A stretch of 25,854 nt of DNA, taken from the NCBI GenBank assembly GCA_964560565.1, contig CAZLMF010000017.1, forward strand, positions 1 to 25,854, in the 5' to 3' direction. Below are positions 1 to 8,797 of the stretch, in pieces (position 1 is the stretch's first letter; each line of letters opens with the position of its first letter). The translations under genes were made by a program, and so were the position numbers. The notes under the pieces are model-generated. The model saw nothing but the letters and a program-made list of their open reading frames with translations, was not told the DNA's origin and searched no databases. The DNA is from CAZLMF01 sp964560565. GTDB taxonomy: Bacteria > Bacillota > Clostridia > Oscillospirales > Ruminococcaceae.

Positions 1-57
1 GCAAATGCTCCGCCTGTTTTTACGCAATATACGCATATTACACTATATTCTTGCTAC

Positions 58-651
58 TTATTCATAGTACCTCATCGAGGCAATTACAATCCCTAAAATC
101 TGCATTTGGTCAACGATAATAGGTTCGTAGTCGTCATTTTCCGGCTGTAGTCTATAATGCCCGTTTTCCTTATAATAGCGCTTGACAGTTGCTTCCTCAT
201 CATTTACAAGAGCGACAACCATTTCGCCGTTTCGTGCAGTAGGAGTCTTTCGCACGATGACAATGTCATTCTCAAAAATTCCTGCATTTATCATGCTATC
301 TCCCCTGATTTTCAGTGCAAAGAGGGAATCCGGATAATACCTCTCGCTATCGAAGGAAATGTAATCCACAACCTCCTCAATGGCGGTAATAGGAGTGCCT
401 GCGGTGACAACTCCCAGCAGAGGAACCTTAATGGCATTCCTCCCGACAAGTCTGATTCCGCGCTTGAAATAGTCGAATCGTTCAATAAGCCCTGCTTCAA
501 CAAGCTCGCCAATATAGCGGTGAACAGTTGAGGTTGACTTCATGCCAACCGCCTTGCCTATCTCGCGCAGGCTTGGAGTTAATCCATCCACTGACTGCTC
601 AAGAATGTAATCATAGACAAGCTTTGCTTGTCTGCTTATCGGTGTCATCAT
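58..651 (-). CDS. lexA: LexA, SOS-response transcriptional repressor
   Basis: LexA represses DNA-damage genes and cleaves itself when stimulated by RecA filaments. Residues about 1-70 are the winged-helix DNA-binding domain (TPSLREIGKAVGMKSTSTVH helix-turn-helix). The Ala84-Gly85 self-cleavage bond lies in VVTAGTP. The S24 peptidase fold follows, with Ser119 in IRGDSM and Lys157 in EEATVKRYY as the Ser-Lys dyad. The length of 197 residues is normal for the family. Two Met codons open the frame; the AGGAGG site sits 3 nt before the first and 6 nt before the second, so the second (ATG at 646-648) may be the real start. The gene begins 7 nt after the serA stop, so it is probably the last gene of a serC-serA-lexA transcript. 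I found no GAAC-N4-GTTC type LexA operator directly upstream. Confidence 0.95.
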   Translation of the reverse strand: MMTPISRQAKLVYDYILEQSVDGLTPSLREIGKAVGMKSTSTVHRYIGELVEAGLIERFDYFKRGIRLVGRNAIKVPLLGVVTAGTPITAIEEVVDYISFDSERYYPDSLFALKIRGDSMINAGIFENDIVIVRKTPTARNGEMVVALVNDEEATVKRYYKENGHYRLQPENDDYEPIIVDQMQILGIVIASMRYYE

Positions 652-658
652 TCTCCTC

Positions 659-1828
659 CTACTTTATAACTCTTACTGAAATAACGTCCTCAATTGCTTT
701 AACCTTTTCAATAATCGAATTTTCATCAACCTTGCCTGTTACATCAAGCATTGTGTATGCATAGTCCTTCTTTGACTTGTTTATCATATTCTCAATATTA
801 AGCCCCATGTCGGAAATACGTCCTGTGATGTTCGTAACTCTTGCCACCACATTCTTATGTATAACGCAAACCTTAGCATCACCCTCTGCCACCATCTCCG
901 CATTGGGGAGGTTGACGGAATTGAGGATATTGCCGTTTTCTAGGTATTCAATAAGCTCAGCTGCCGCCATAGTAGCGCAGTTGTCCTCACTTTCGGGAGT
1001 AGATGCCCCAAGGTGAGGGAGCGCTATAACATTCTTTACGCCTAAAACTGCATCACTTGGGAAGTCGGTTACATACTGTGCAGCTTTTCCGCTTTCAAGT
1101 GCCGCAATAATATCAGTATCATTTACAAGCTCGCCCCTTGCAAGATTTATAATTCTTACATTGTCCTTCATGGATGCCAAAGCCTCAGCATTTATCATGC
1201 CCTTTGTTTCTGCATTTAGCGGAACATGAAGTGATATATAATCGCAGTTTTCATAGATTTCACGCAAGCTCTTTGCATAGTGAACGGAGCTTGAAAGCCC
1301 CCATGCAGCTTTAACAGATAGATATGGGTCGTATCCGTAAACCTCCATACCCAGATGCTCAGCAGTGTTTGCCGCCATAACGCCAATTGCTCCAAGTCCA
1401 ATTATGCCAAGCTTCTTGCCAGAAATCTCAGGGCCTACAAATGCGCTTTTGCCCTTTTCAACAAGCTTTCCAACCTCGTCGCCCTTGCCCTTTAGAGTCT
1501 GCGCCCAAATAAGTGCATCAGGAATTCTGCGTGATGATAGTAGCAGTGCCGCTATCACAAGTTCCTTAACTGCATTTGCATTAGCGCCTGGGGTATTAAA
1601 CACCACTATACCTTGCTCTGAGCAGCGGTCAACGGGAATATTGTTAACGCCTGCGCCTGCACGGGCAATAGCAAGGAGATTATCTCCAAGCTCCATATCA
1701 TGCATTGCCGCTGAGCGTACAAGTATTGCTTCAGGATTGTTAATTTTGTCTGCCACTTCATATTTTGCAGCGTCAAACTTATCAAGCCCAAAGCTTGAGA
1801 TTTTATTTAGTGTTTGAATCTTATACAT
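659..1828 (-). CDS. serA: D-3-phosphoglycerate dehydrogenase, short ACT-domain form
   Basis: Catalyses the first step of serine synthesis, oxidising 3-phosphoglycerate to 3-phosphohydroxypyruvate with NAD+. I chose the ATG at 1826-1828 because GGAGG lies 5 nt upstream; this gives 389 residues, and the longer open frame would run into serC. The Rossmann NAD-binding motif is GLGAIG. The substrate arginine is in NLARGELV and the catalytic histidine in LPHLGAST. The last 70 or so residues (KVCVIHKNVVARVTNITG onward) form an ACT regulatory domain, suggesting serine feedback. The glutamate usually seen after the DxF-P motif appears as Asp/Ala (TDFPSDAV). It lies 43 nt downstream of serC, whose product uses its product, and 7 nt upstream of lexA. 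Confidence 0.94.
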   Translation of the reverse strand: MYKIQTLNKISSFGLDKFDAAKYEVADKINNPEAILVRSAAMHDMELGDNLLAIARAGAGVNNIPVDRCSEQGIVVFNTPGANANAVKELVIAALLLSSRRIPDALIWAQTLKGKGDEVGKLVEKGKSAFVGPEISGKKLGIIGLGAIGVMAANTAEHLGMEVYGYDPYLSVKAAWGLSSSVHYAKSLREIYENCDYISLHVPLNAETKGMINAEALASMKDNVRIINLARGELVNDTDIIAALESGKAAQYVTDFPSDAVLGVKNVIALPHLGASTPESEDNCATMAAAELIEYLENGNILNSVNLPNAEMVAEGDAKVCVIHKNVVARVTNITGRISDMGLNIENMINKSKKDYAYTMLDVTGKVDENSIIEKVKAIEDVISVRVIK

Positions 1829-1871
1829 AACAGCCTCCAAAAATTTTGTTTTACGAATGTCTAGCCCTTTG

Positions 1872-2951
1872 CTACTTGTTTGCAGACTCAAACTCCTTCA
1901 TAAGTGCAACTAGCTTTTCAACGCCCTCAATTGGCATTGCATTGTAAATGGATGCACGCATTCCGCCTACACTGCGGTGTCCCTTGATATTGATAAATCC
2001 CTTTGCCTTTGCCTCGGAAATAAACTTCTTGTCAAGTTCCTCATCACCTGTGATAAAGGGAACATTCATAAGTGAACGGCTGCCCTTTTCAACGGTTGCC
2101 CTAAATAGCTTTGAGCTGTCAAGAAAATCATATAGTATAGCAGCTTTTGCTTCATTGTGCTTCTTCATTGCGGTAAGCCCGCCATTTGAAAGAATCCACT
2201 CAAGCACAAGCTTGCAAATGTAAATTGCATAGGTTGGAGGGGTATTGAACATTGAGCCGTTTTCGGAATGTGTCTTATAGTCGAGCATTGTGGGAGTGCC
2301 CTCACGAGCATTGCCGATTAAATCCTCGCGGATAATGACAACTGTAAGTCCGGCAGGGCCTATATTTTTCTGTGCGCCTGCGTAGATTATTCCAAACTTG
2401 CTTACATCAATAGGCTCTGATAAAATGCAGCTGGAAAGGTCTGCTACAAGAGGCACATCACCTGTTTCAGGAAGCTTTGCAAACTTAGTGCCGTAAATTG
2501 TGTTGTTTAGGCAGATATGGAAGTAGTCCGCATCCTTGCTAAACTTAGAGCTATCAAGCTCGGGGATATACGAAAATGTTTTGTCGGCTGAGGATGCAAT
2601 TTCTGTGCAGCTGCCAAACTTCTTAGCCTCGGAAAATGCCTTTTTTGCCCATTGACCTGTTAAAACGAAATCAGCTTTACCTTTTTTCATTAGGTTTAGG
2701 GGAACCATTGCAAACTGAAGTGATGCTCCGCCTTGTAAAAATAGAACCTTGTAGTTATCTGGAATGGACATTACCTCACGAAATAGACGCTCACACTCGT
2801 TGATGATTGCCTCGTACTCCTTAGAGCGATGGGACATCTCCATTACCGATTGACCGCTTGTGCCATACTCTACAAGCTCACTTGCTGCCTTCTTTAGCAC
2901 TTCCTCCGGCAAAATAGCAGGACCTGCGCTGAAATTATAAACCCTTGCCAT
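1872..2951 (-). CDS. serC: Phosphoserine aminotransferase
   Basis: PLP-dependent transaminase that converts 3-phosphohydroxypyruvate and glutamate to phosphoserine and 2-oxoglutarate, the second step of serine synthesis. The 359-residue length is typical. The N-terminus YNFSAGPAILP is the family hallmark, HRSKEYEAII is the substrate-binding region, and Lys195 in YAGAQKNIGPAG is the Schiff-base lysine. GGAGG precedes the ATG by about 9 nt. It is the first gene after a consensus sigma-A promoter (3010-3038) and is followed by serA. A phosphoserine phosphatase (serB) is not in the window. Confidence 0.96.
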   Translation of the reverse strand: MARVYNFSAGPAILPEEVLKKAASELVEYGTSGQSVMEMSHRSKEYEAIINECERLFREVMSIPDNYKVLFLQGGASLQFAMVPLNLMKKGKADFVLTGQWAKKAFSEAKKFGSCTEIASSADKTFSYIPELDSSKFSKDADYFHICLNNTIYGTKFAKLPETGDVPLVADLSSCILSEPIDVSKFGIIYAGAQKNIGPAGLTVVIIREDLIGNAREGTPTMLDYKTHSENGSMFNTPPTYAIYICKLVLEWILSNGGLTAMKKHNEAKAAILYDFLDSSKLFRATVEKGSRSLMNVPFITGDEELDKKFISEAKAKGFINIKGHRSVGGMRASIYNAMPIEGVEKLVALMKEFESANK

Positions 2952-3009
2952 AAAAAACTACCTCCAAAATTATGTTTTCAAACCTTTGTTAAAGTTTTGA
3001 CTAACCTTT

Positions 3010-3038
3010 ATTATATGCTTAGGTTATACCCTTGTCAA
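3010..3038 (-). promoter_or_regulatory. Consensus sigma-A promoter of serC-serA-lexA
   Basis: On the minus strand TTGACA (3033-3038) and TATAAT (3010-3015) are separated by exactly 17 nt; both hexamers are perfect. Transcription should start near 3003, leaving a leader of about 50 nt before serC. A 6-bp inverted repeat (TAACCT at 3002-3007, AGGTTA at 3021-3026) straddles the -10 box and could be an operator. No clear terminator separates it from gyrA upstream. Confidence 0.85.
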
Positions 3039-3071
3039 CAGTTTATTAACATTCTCAGGCGACTTTCACGC

Positions 3072-5684
3072 TTATTCTTCGTCGTCGGAATCTTCTTCAT
3101 CGTCGTCTAATTCTTCTACATCGTCCTCGATATCATCATCCTCAGGGGCAGTATCCTCTTCGATTACCTCTGCTTGTTCCTCGGCTAATGCCTGTGCCTC
3201 ATCGTCCTCGTCGAGTGCCTCTATCTCGGTAATTTCTTGCTCCTCGTCATGCTCTGCTCTTGTGAATGCAACAACTCTTGCATCATCCTGCAAGCGCATT
3301 ACTCGAACGCCCTTTGCATAACGGCTCATTACCCTCATGCTATCCACACGGATACGGATAATAATGCCGTCGGAGGAAATGAGAATAATATCCTCATCGT
3401 GGTCAACAACCTTAATTGAACAGACATCTCCTCTGGCTTCATCGACCTTATAGTTAAGCAAACCGTAACCTCCACGGTTTTGAGTGCGGTAGCTTTCTAT
3501 CTCGGATAATCTGCCAAAGCCCTTATCGGTAACTGTCAACAGGGATGCGTCCTCACGAACTCTAGCCATTCCAACTACACGGTCGCCCTCACGCAGTCTA
3601 ATTGCCTTAACACCTCTTGCCGTCCTTGAAAGCGGACGCATCTTTGATTCCTCCATGCGAAGTGCTCTGCCGTTGTTGGTGGCAACGATAAGCTGTGCTT
3701 CGCCGTCGGTCATGCGTACCCCTGCAATTTCATCGCCCTCGTTTAGCCTAATTGCAATAAGCCCGTTCTTGCGAACATTTTTGTAGGCTGTGAGCTTTGT
3801 GCGCTTAATAAGTCCCTTTTTGGTGACAATGGTGATGAACTTGCCATCCTCAAAGCCTGCGCATCTAATCATAGCGGCAATTTGCTCACCCTGCTCAAGT
3901 GGCAGTAGGTTGACTATATTTATGCCCCTTGCTTGCTTTGAGCCCTCGGGAATTTCATAGCACCTTAGCTTATACATAATTCCACGGTCAGTGATAAAGA
4001 GTACATCATCATGAGTGGAGCATATGAACATCTCAGACACAAAGTCCTCGTCACGCTGCTTCATTCCTTGAACGCCTCTACCGCCGCGGTTTTGAGTTTT
4101 GTAAGCATCCACAGGCTGACGCTTTATATAGCCTATGTCGGTTAGAGTAACAACGCTTTCCTCAACGGGGATTAAATCCTCAACGTCAACTTCACCGCTA
4201 ACTTCTTGGATTTCAGTTTTACGCTTATCAGCAAAGCGGCGGCGAATATCCTCAAGCTCAACTTTAATGATATTATGCACCCTTGACTCATTGGCAAGAA
4301 TGTCAATGAAATCCTCAATTTTAAGCTTTAAAGCCTCATATTCGTCCTCGATTTTGCCACGCTCTAAGCCTGTTAGCTGCCCTAGTCTCATTGCTACAAT
4401 TGCATCTGCCTGTATATCGGTAAACGCAAAGCGCTCGATTAGGCGAGCTTTGCCCTCAGGGATAGTCTTTGAGGAGCGTAGAATTCTAATGACCTCATCT
4501 ATATTGTCAAGGGCGATTACATAGCCCTCTAGTATATGAGCACGTTCACGTGCCTTTCGCAGGTCGAATTCTGTGCGCCTTGTGATGATATTAACCTGAT
4601 GCTCAATATACTTCTCAAGCATTTCCTTGAGCGTAAGCACCTTAGGCTCGTTATTAACAAGCGCAAGCATTATAACGCCCACTGTGTCCTGAAGCTGTGT
4701 ATAGGTATAAAGGCGGTTTAGCACCACCTGTGGGTTAGCGTCACGCTTTAGCTCAACAACAATGCGTAGTCCTTCTTTGTCAGATTCATCACGCAGGTCA
4801 TGTATGCCCTCAATGCGCTTTTGCTTATGAAGCTCAGCTATTGCAACTATAAGTCGAGATTTATTGACCATATAGGGGATTTCAGTAAATACTATTCTCT
4901 GCTTGCCGTTTGCATACTCCTCAATTTCAGCCTTAGCACGCAGGGTAATCTTACCCCTGCCCGTTGCGTAAGCGGAGCGAATGCCGGACCTGCCCATAAT
5001 AATGCCACCTGTTGGGAAGTCAGGCCCTTTTATAATCTGGTTTAATGCCTCGACTCCCGCATCGGGATTTTCCATTAGGAAGTCGATAGCGTCAACTACC
5101 TCGCCTAAGTTATGTGGTGGAATGTTTGTCGCCATTCCTACTGCAATACCTACTGAGCCGTTTACAATAAGGTTTGGAAAGCGGCTTGGGAGCACAGATG
5201 GTTCTTTTAGGCGGTCGTCATAGTTTGGGACAAAGTCAACGGTGTCTTTATTTATGTCCGTCAGCATTTCCAGGGCAATTTTGCTCATTCTTGCCTCGGT
5301 GTAACGATATGCAGCCGGGGGGTCTCCGTCTATATTACCAAAGTTACCATGTCCATCAACTAGGGGATAGCGCAGTGAAAAGGACTGCGCCAAACGGACA
5401 AGGGCATCATATACGCTTTGGTCACCATGAGGGTGAAAGCTACCCAAAACAGAACCGACGGTATCGGCTGATTTGTGGTATGGCTTATCAGGGGTTAACC
5501 CCTTTTCATGAAGGGTGTATATAATGCGCCTGTGAACGGGCTTCAGCCCATCACGAACATCGGGCAATGCACGGGAAACTATAACTGACATTGAATATTC
5601 AAGGAAGGACTTTTTCATTTCCTTTTCTATATCAATGAGAATGAGTTTTCCATTGTTGTTATCAACATGTTGCAAATATATCAT
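3072..5684 (-). CDS. gyrA: DNA gyrase subunit A
   Basis: Cleaves and rejoins DNA for ATP-driven negative supercoiling, as an A2B2 complex with GyrB. The breakage-reunion domain shows SMSVIVSRALPDVRDGLKPV, the QRDR HPHGDQSVYD and the catalytic Tyr128 in AAYRYTEARM. The C-terminal beta-pinwheel carries a GyrA box, QNRGGRG (near residue 530), which marks gyrase rather than topoisomerase IV. The motif is echoed by QNRGGYG in a later blade. The last 60 or so residues are almost all Asp/Glu. The total of 870 residues is longer than the Bacillus protein, mostly because of this tail. Gln89 occupies the Ser83 quinolone position. Start is uncertain: AAAGGA abuts the ATG at 5682-5684, while the TTG at 5673-5675 sits 9 nt from it and may be the true start. 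Confidence 0.97.
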   Translation of the reverse strand: MIYLQHVDNNNGKLILIDIEKEMKKSFLEYSMSVIVSRALPDVRDGLKPVHRRIIYTLHEKGLTPDKPYHKSADTVGSVLGSFHPHGDQSVYDALVRLAQSFSLRYPLVDGHGNFGNIDGDPPAAYRYTEARMSKIALEMLTDINKDTVDFVPNYDDRLKEPSVLPSRFPNLIVNGSVGIAVGMATNIPPHNLGEVVDAIDFLMENPDAGVEALNQIIKGPDFPTGGIIMGRSGIRSAYATGRGKITLRAKAEIEEYANGKQRIVFTEIPYMVNKSRLIVAIAELHKQKRIEGIHDLRDESDKEGLRIVVELKRDANPQVVLNRLYTYTQLQDTVGVIMLALVNNEPKVLTLKEMLEKYIEHQVNIITRRTEFDLRKARERAHILEGYVIALDNIDEVIRILRSSKTIPEGKARLIERFAFTDIQADAIVAMRLGQLTGLERGKIEDEYEALKLKIEDFIDILANESRVHNIIKVELEDIRRRFADKRKTEIQEVSGEVDVEDLIPVEESVVTLTDIGYIKRQPVDAYKTQNRGGRGVQGMKQRDEDFVSEMFICSTHDDVLFITDRGIMYKLRCYEIPEGSKQARGINIVNLLPLEQGEQIAAMIRCAGFEDGKFITIVTKKGLIKRTKLTAYKNVRKNGLIAIRLNEGDEIAGVRMTDGEAQLIVATNNGRALRMEESKMRPLSRTARGVKAIRLREGDRVVGMARVREDASLLTVTDKGFGRLSEIESYRTQNRGGYGLLNYKVDEARGDVCSIKVVDHDEDIILISSDGIIIRIRVDSMRVMSRYAKGVRVMRLQDDARVVAFTRAEHDEEQEITEIEALDEDDEAQALAEEQAEVIEEDTAPEDDDIEDDVEELDDDEEDSDDEE

Positions 5685-5731
5685 TCCTTTGGTTTTTTAG
5701 TGCTTAATTTGCTTACCTTGCTTACAATTTC

Positions 5732-6532
5732 TTATAATTGGTTAGTACCTAGCCTTCTATCGAAAAATTCCCTTATTCCTCGCTCTTCCTCATCGGTTAA
5801 GCAGCGCTTTGGAATAACATAAAAATACTGCCTATGAACCACCAGCATAAACATTTTATCCTCGTCTAAAAGCTCAACCGCAAACTTGCCAAGCCCTGAT
5901 TCGTACCCTACAACCGATGGTGTAGGCTTATCATCTTCAATTTCACTCTCCTCAGGGGGAAGTTCCGAGCTTGCAACTGCACAGTCCTCGTATATGTCTA
6001 GAATGTAGGTGTTGTCCCTTGTGTACTCTAGGGCTTTCCTTAGGTTTTTGCGGACATTGATTGGGTTATACCAAATAAAGAATATCACCGCAACGCATAT
6101 TCCGAGCATTGCATAGTTCATTTTGCTGTCTGAGTTTAAGATAATCTGAACAATGTACAAAATCGCTATCACTGAAAAAAGTGCGGTGTAAATCAAATAC
6201 TTTTTCATTAAAAATTTATTCTGGAAGTTCTTTAAACCCTCAACATTCTCATCGTCGGTGAGCATATACCTCAACTTAAACAAAGGCTCTCCCTGTGGAA
6301 GAATACTTTCCTTGGATATTTCCTGCGATGCGGAGGATATTCTCACAAGGGTGTCTTTAAGGGGCGTTCTGCTGCGCCTTTCCTTGTAGGAGCTATCATC
6401 AGAGCTTCCCTCAATATCTTCGGTTTGCGTGTCATACTCTTGTTGCTTCTCTAGTTCAAGATCGTCCTCCAACATTTTAAACTCTATAAAGTCCTTGTTA
6501 AAATCATCTGGATTACTAAAAATATCTCTCAT
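5732..6532 (-). CDS. YcxB-like membrane protein in the gyrase operon
   Basis: Function unknown. The 266 residues begin with a charged, probably disordered region (about 1-80, rich in Asp/Glu/Ser). A short segment FKLRYMLTDDENVEG comes next, then two membrane spans (about 111-132, YLIYTALFSVIAILYIVQII, and 140-156). A cytoplasmic domain ends in FYVIPKRCLTDEEERGIREF. The paired spans plus the terminal 'IPKR..L.DEE' signature resemble YcxB-like proteins; I assign this from memory of the family, so it is tentative. It starts 12 nt after the gyrB stop with AGAGGG as ribosome-binding site and ends 47 nt before gyrA, so it is almost certainly co-transcribed with both gyrase genes. Confidence 0.8.
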   Translation of the reverse strand: MRDIFSNPDDFNKDFIEFKMLEDDLELEKQQEYDTQTEDIEGSSDDSSYKERRSRTPLKDTLVRISSASQEISKESILPQGEPLFKLRYMLTDDENVEGLKNFQNKFLMKKYLIYTALFSVIAILYIVQIILNSDSKMNYAMLGICVAVIFFIWYNPINVRKNLRKALEYTRDNTYILDIYEDCAVASSELPPEESEIEDDKPTPSVVGYESGLGKFAVELLDEDKMFMLVVHRQYFYVIPKRCLTDEEERGIREFFDRRLGTNQL

Positions 6533-6544
6533 TTAGGTCCCTCT

Positions 6545-8481
6545 CTAAACATCAAGGTTTTGAACATATTTTGCATTACGCTCGATAAATTCACGTCTTG
6601 GGCCAACCTTATCCCCCATTAGGATTGTTATAGCTTCGTCCGTCTTAACGACGTCCTCCATCTCCACCCTTACCATGGTGCGAGTTTCGGGGTTCATTGT
6701 GGTGTCCCAAAGCTGATGGGGATCCATCTCACCAAGACCCTTATAGCGCTGAATTTCCACCTTTGCGTCAGGGTTTCCATCTTGAAGCTCCAATGTATAT
6801 TCATCTCTCTCTTGCTCTGAAAAGGCATAGAACTTTTTCTTGCCACGCTTTACCTCAAAAAGAGGAGGTTGAGCTATATAGACATTTCCATTTTCAATAA
6901 GTGGCCGCATGAAGCGGAAGAAGAAAGTCAAAAGCAAAGTACGAATATGTGAGCCATCAACGTCGGCATCCGCCATAATTATAACTTTTCCGTAGCGCAG
7001 ACGGGTTATATCAAAGTCATCGCCAAGTCCGCAGCCTAGAGCGGTCACAACAGGCATTAGCTTTTCATTGCCATAAACTCTGTCAAGCCTTGCCTTTTCA
7101 ACGTTTAGCATCTTTCCCCAAAGCGGCAAAATTGCTTGAATTGTGCGAATTCTGCCATCCTTTGCGGAACCTCCCGCAGAGTCTCCCTCCACGATGAAAA
7201 GCTCAGTCTTTTCCGGATCACGCTCGGAGCAGTCCGCAAGCTTACCTGGGAGTGATGCGCTTTCAAGAGCTGATTTTCGCCTTGTTAGTTCTCTTGCTTT
7301 CTTTGCAGCTTCTCTTGCACGTTGTGCATTTACTGCCTTGTCAAATATTGCCCTTGCAACAGACGGATTGTCCTCGAAGAAGTTGTTTAGATGCTCGGTT
7401 AAAATACTCTCAACAAGAGGGCGCACCTCGGGATTGCCAAGCTTAGTCTTTGTCTGCCCCTCAAACTCGCAGTCGGTAAGCTTAACTGATACAATGGCAG
7501 TAATGCCCTCACGGACATCCTCGCCTGATAGGTTTTTTTCGTTTTCCTTTATTATTCCAAATCGCTTTCCATAGTCATTAAATACTCTTGTAAGCGCATT
7601 TTTAAAGCCTGTTTCGTGAGTACCTCCCTCACCTGTATGAATATTATTTGCAAAGGAGAGGATAACCTCATTGTAGCTATCGTTATACTGCAATGCAATT
7701 TCAGCGGTCATATCCCCTGCGACGCCGCTTATGAAAATTACCTCTGGATGAATAACATCCAAGCCACGAACCTTGTGAATATGCTCCACAAAGCTTTTTA
7801 TGCCACCCTCATATTGCAGGGTTTCGCTTATAATCTCATCTGGGTTTCTCTTGTCCTCAAAGATGATTTTAAGCCCTGCATTTAGGAATGCTTGCTCTCT
7901 CATTCTCTTGAGCAGCACTTCATAGTCAAAGACTACTTCCTCGAATATTTCGCTGTCCGCTCTAAAAGTAACACTTGTTCCTGTTTTTTCGGTCTTGCCG
8001 ATGATTTTCATCTGCTCGGCATATGAGCCTCGCTCAAAGCGCTGGAAGTGTATATTCTCACCGTCACTTATAGTAAGCTCCAACCATTCAGACAGGGCGT
8101 TTACAACTGATGAACCAACCCCGTGCAGTCCTCCTGCCACTTTATAGCTGCCGCCGCCGAATTTTCCTCCTGCGTGCAGAATGGTATAAACTACCGTCGC
8201 TGCAGATATTCCCTCCGAAGCGTGAATTCCTGTGGGTATCCCTCGACCGTTATCAGTGACACGGATAATCTCACCCTCAAGTATTTCTATAGTATTTCGT
8301 CACAATAGCCTGCAAGAGCTTCATCGATTGAGTTATCAACAATTTCATAAACAAGATGGTGAAGTCCTCTTGGCCCTGTTGAGCCTATATACATGCCTGG
8401 GCGCTTGCGAACTGCCTCAAGTCCTTCTAATACTTGTATTTGCGATTCGTCGTAGCTGCCGTTATTATGCAGTTGAGTCAT
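6545..8481 (-). CDS. gyrB: DNA gyrase subunit B, interrupted by a one-base frameshift
   Basis: ATPase subunit of gyrase. The reading frame is split. Piece one (start 8481, stop TAG at 8287-8289) carries IQVLEGLEAVRKRPGMYIG and the ATP-site EIVDNSIDEALAGYCDEI. After restoring one base near 8293-8296 the other frame continues with TIEILEGEIIRVTDNGRGIP, HAGGKFGGGSYKVAGG and then the transducer. The TOPRIM motifs VEGDSAGGSAKDGR and DADVDGSHIRTL follow, then the tail IQRYKGLGEMDPHQLW. Restored length is about 645 residues, normal for GyrB. The ATG at 8479-8481 follows GGAGG by 8 nt. The intact part from 8140 down lacks half of the ATP site. gyrB is essential, so a sequencing or assembly error is the likeliest cause. 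A lone TATAAT at 8512-8517 (minus strand) has no convincing -35. Confidence 0.93.
8287..8301 (-). other. Frameshift point in gyrB
   Basis: The first frame reads GYCDEIL and stops at TAG (8287-8289). The second frame is in register from ACT ATA GAA onward. Compared with other GyrB proteins, the spacing between the GYCDEI and DNGRGIP motifs is right if a single base is missing between GAA-AT and ACTATA, next to a TTT run at 8295-8297. Everything on both sides is well conserved. Confidence 0.85.
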
Positions 8482-8525
8482 TAAGTAAACCTCCAATAAT
8501 TTTTGCTAAATATTATAAAATCTAA

Positions 8526-8786
8526 TCAATATTTTTGCTGTGCACGTTTTTTTAGTGTTGCAGGTGAAATCTGCGATATATAAAGCTTTGTCACTTTATT
8601 ATTAGTATCTTTGCATATTATAAAGGACTTAGGCATTTCCTCCGATACACTTATGACCTGTGCATTTTTGCTTGCGTTTGCAAGGAAATCTTTCGTTATT
8701 CTCCCGACGGAGGTGTTTTCAATATCAAATATTCCGATTATTTCCTTTTTACTTACTACTACCTCATTGCCTAAATGAAGATACAT
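8526..8786 (-). CDS. remB: RemB/DUF370-family extracellular matrix regulator
   Basis: Small 86-residue protein beginning MYLHLGNEVVVSKKEIIGIF, the signature start of the DUF370 (RemA/RemB) family. Bacillus remB (yaaB) occupies the same position between recF and gyrB, which supports the name. The Bacillus paralogue RemA is a DNA-binding activator of biofilm-matrix genes; the role of RemB is less clear, and transfer of either role here is inference. It starts 11 nt after the recF stop with a weak AGGA site about 10 nt before ATG, and ends 44 nt before gyrB. Confidence 0.88.
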   Translation of the reverse strand: MYLHLGNEVVVSKKEIIGIFDIENTSVGRITKDFLANASKNAQVISVSEEMPKSFIICKDTNNKVTKLYISQISPATLKKRAQQKY

Positions 8787-8797
8787 ATATTATCGTC

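Noticed and set aside
1..57. Terminator or gene downstream of lexA
   Set aside because: No hairpin with a T run and no open frame of note in the short edge sequence.
1829..1891. N-terminal extension of SerA
   Set aside because: These residues would overlap serC and do not match the family; GGAGG marks the ATG at 1826-1828 instead.
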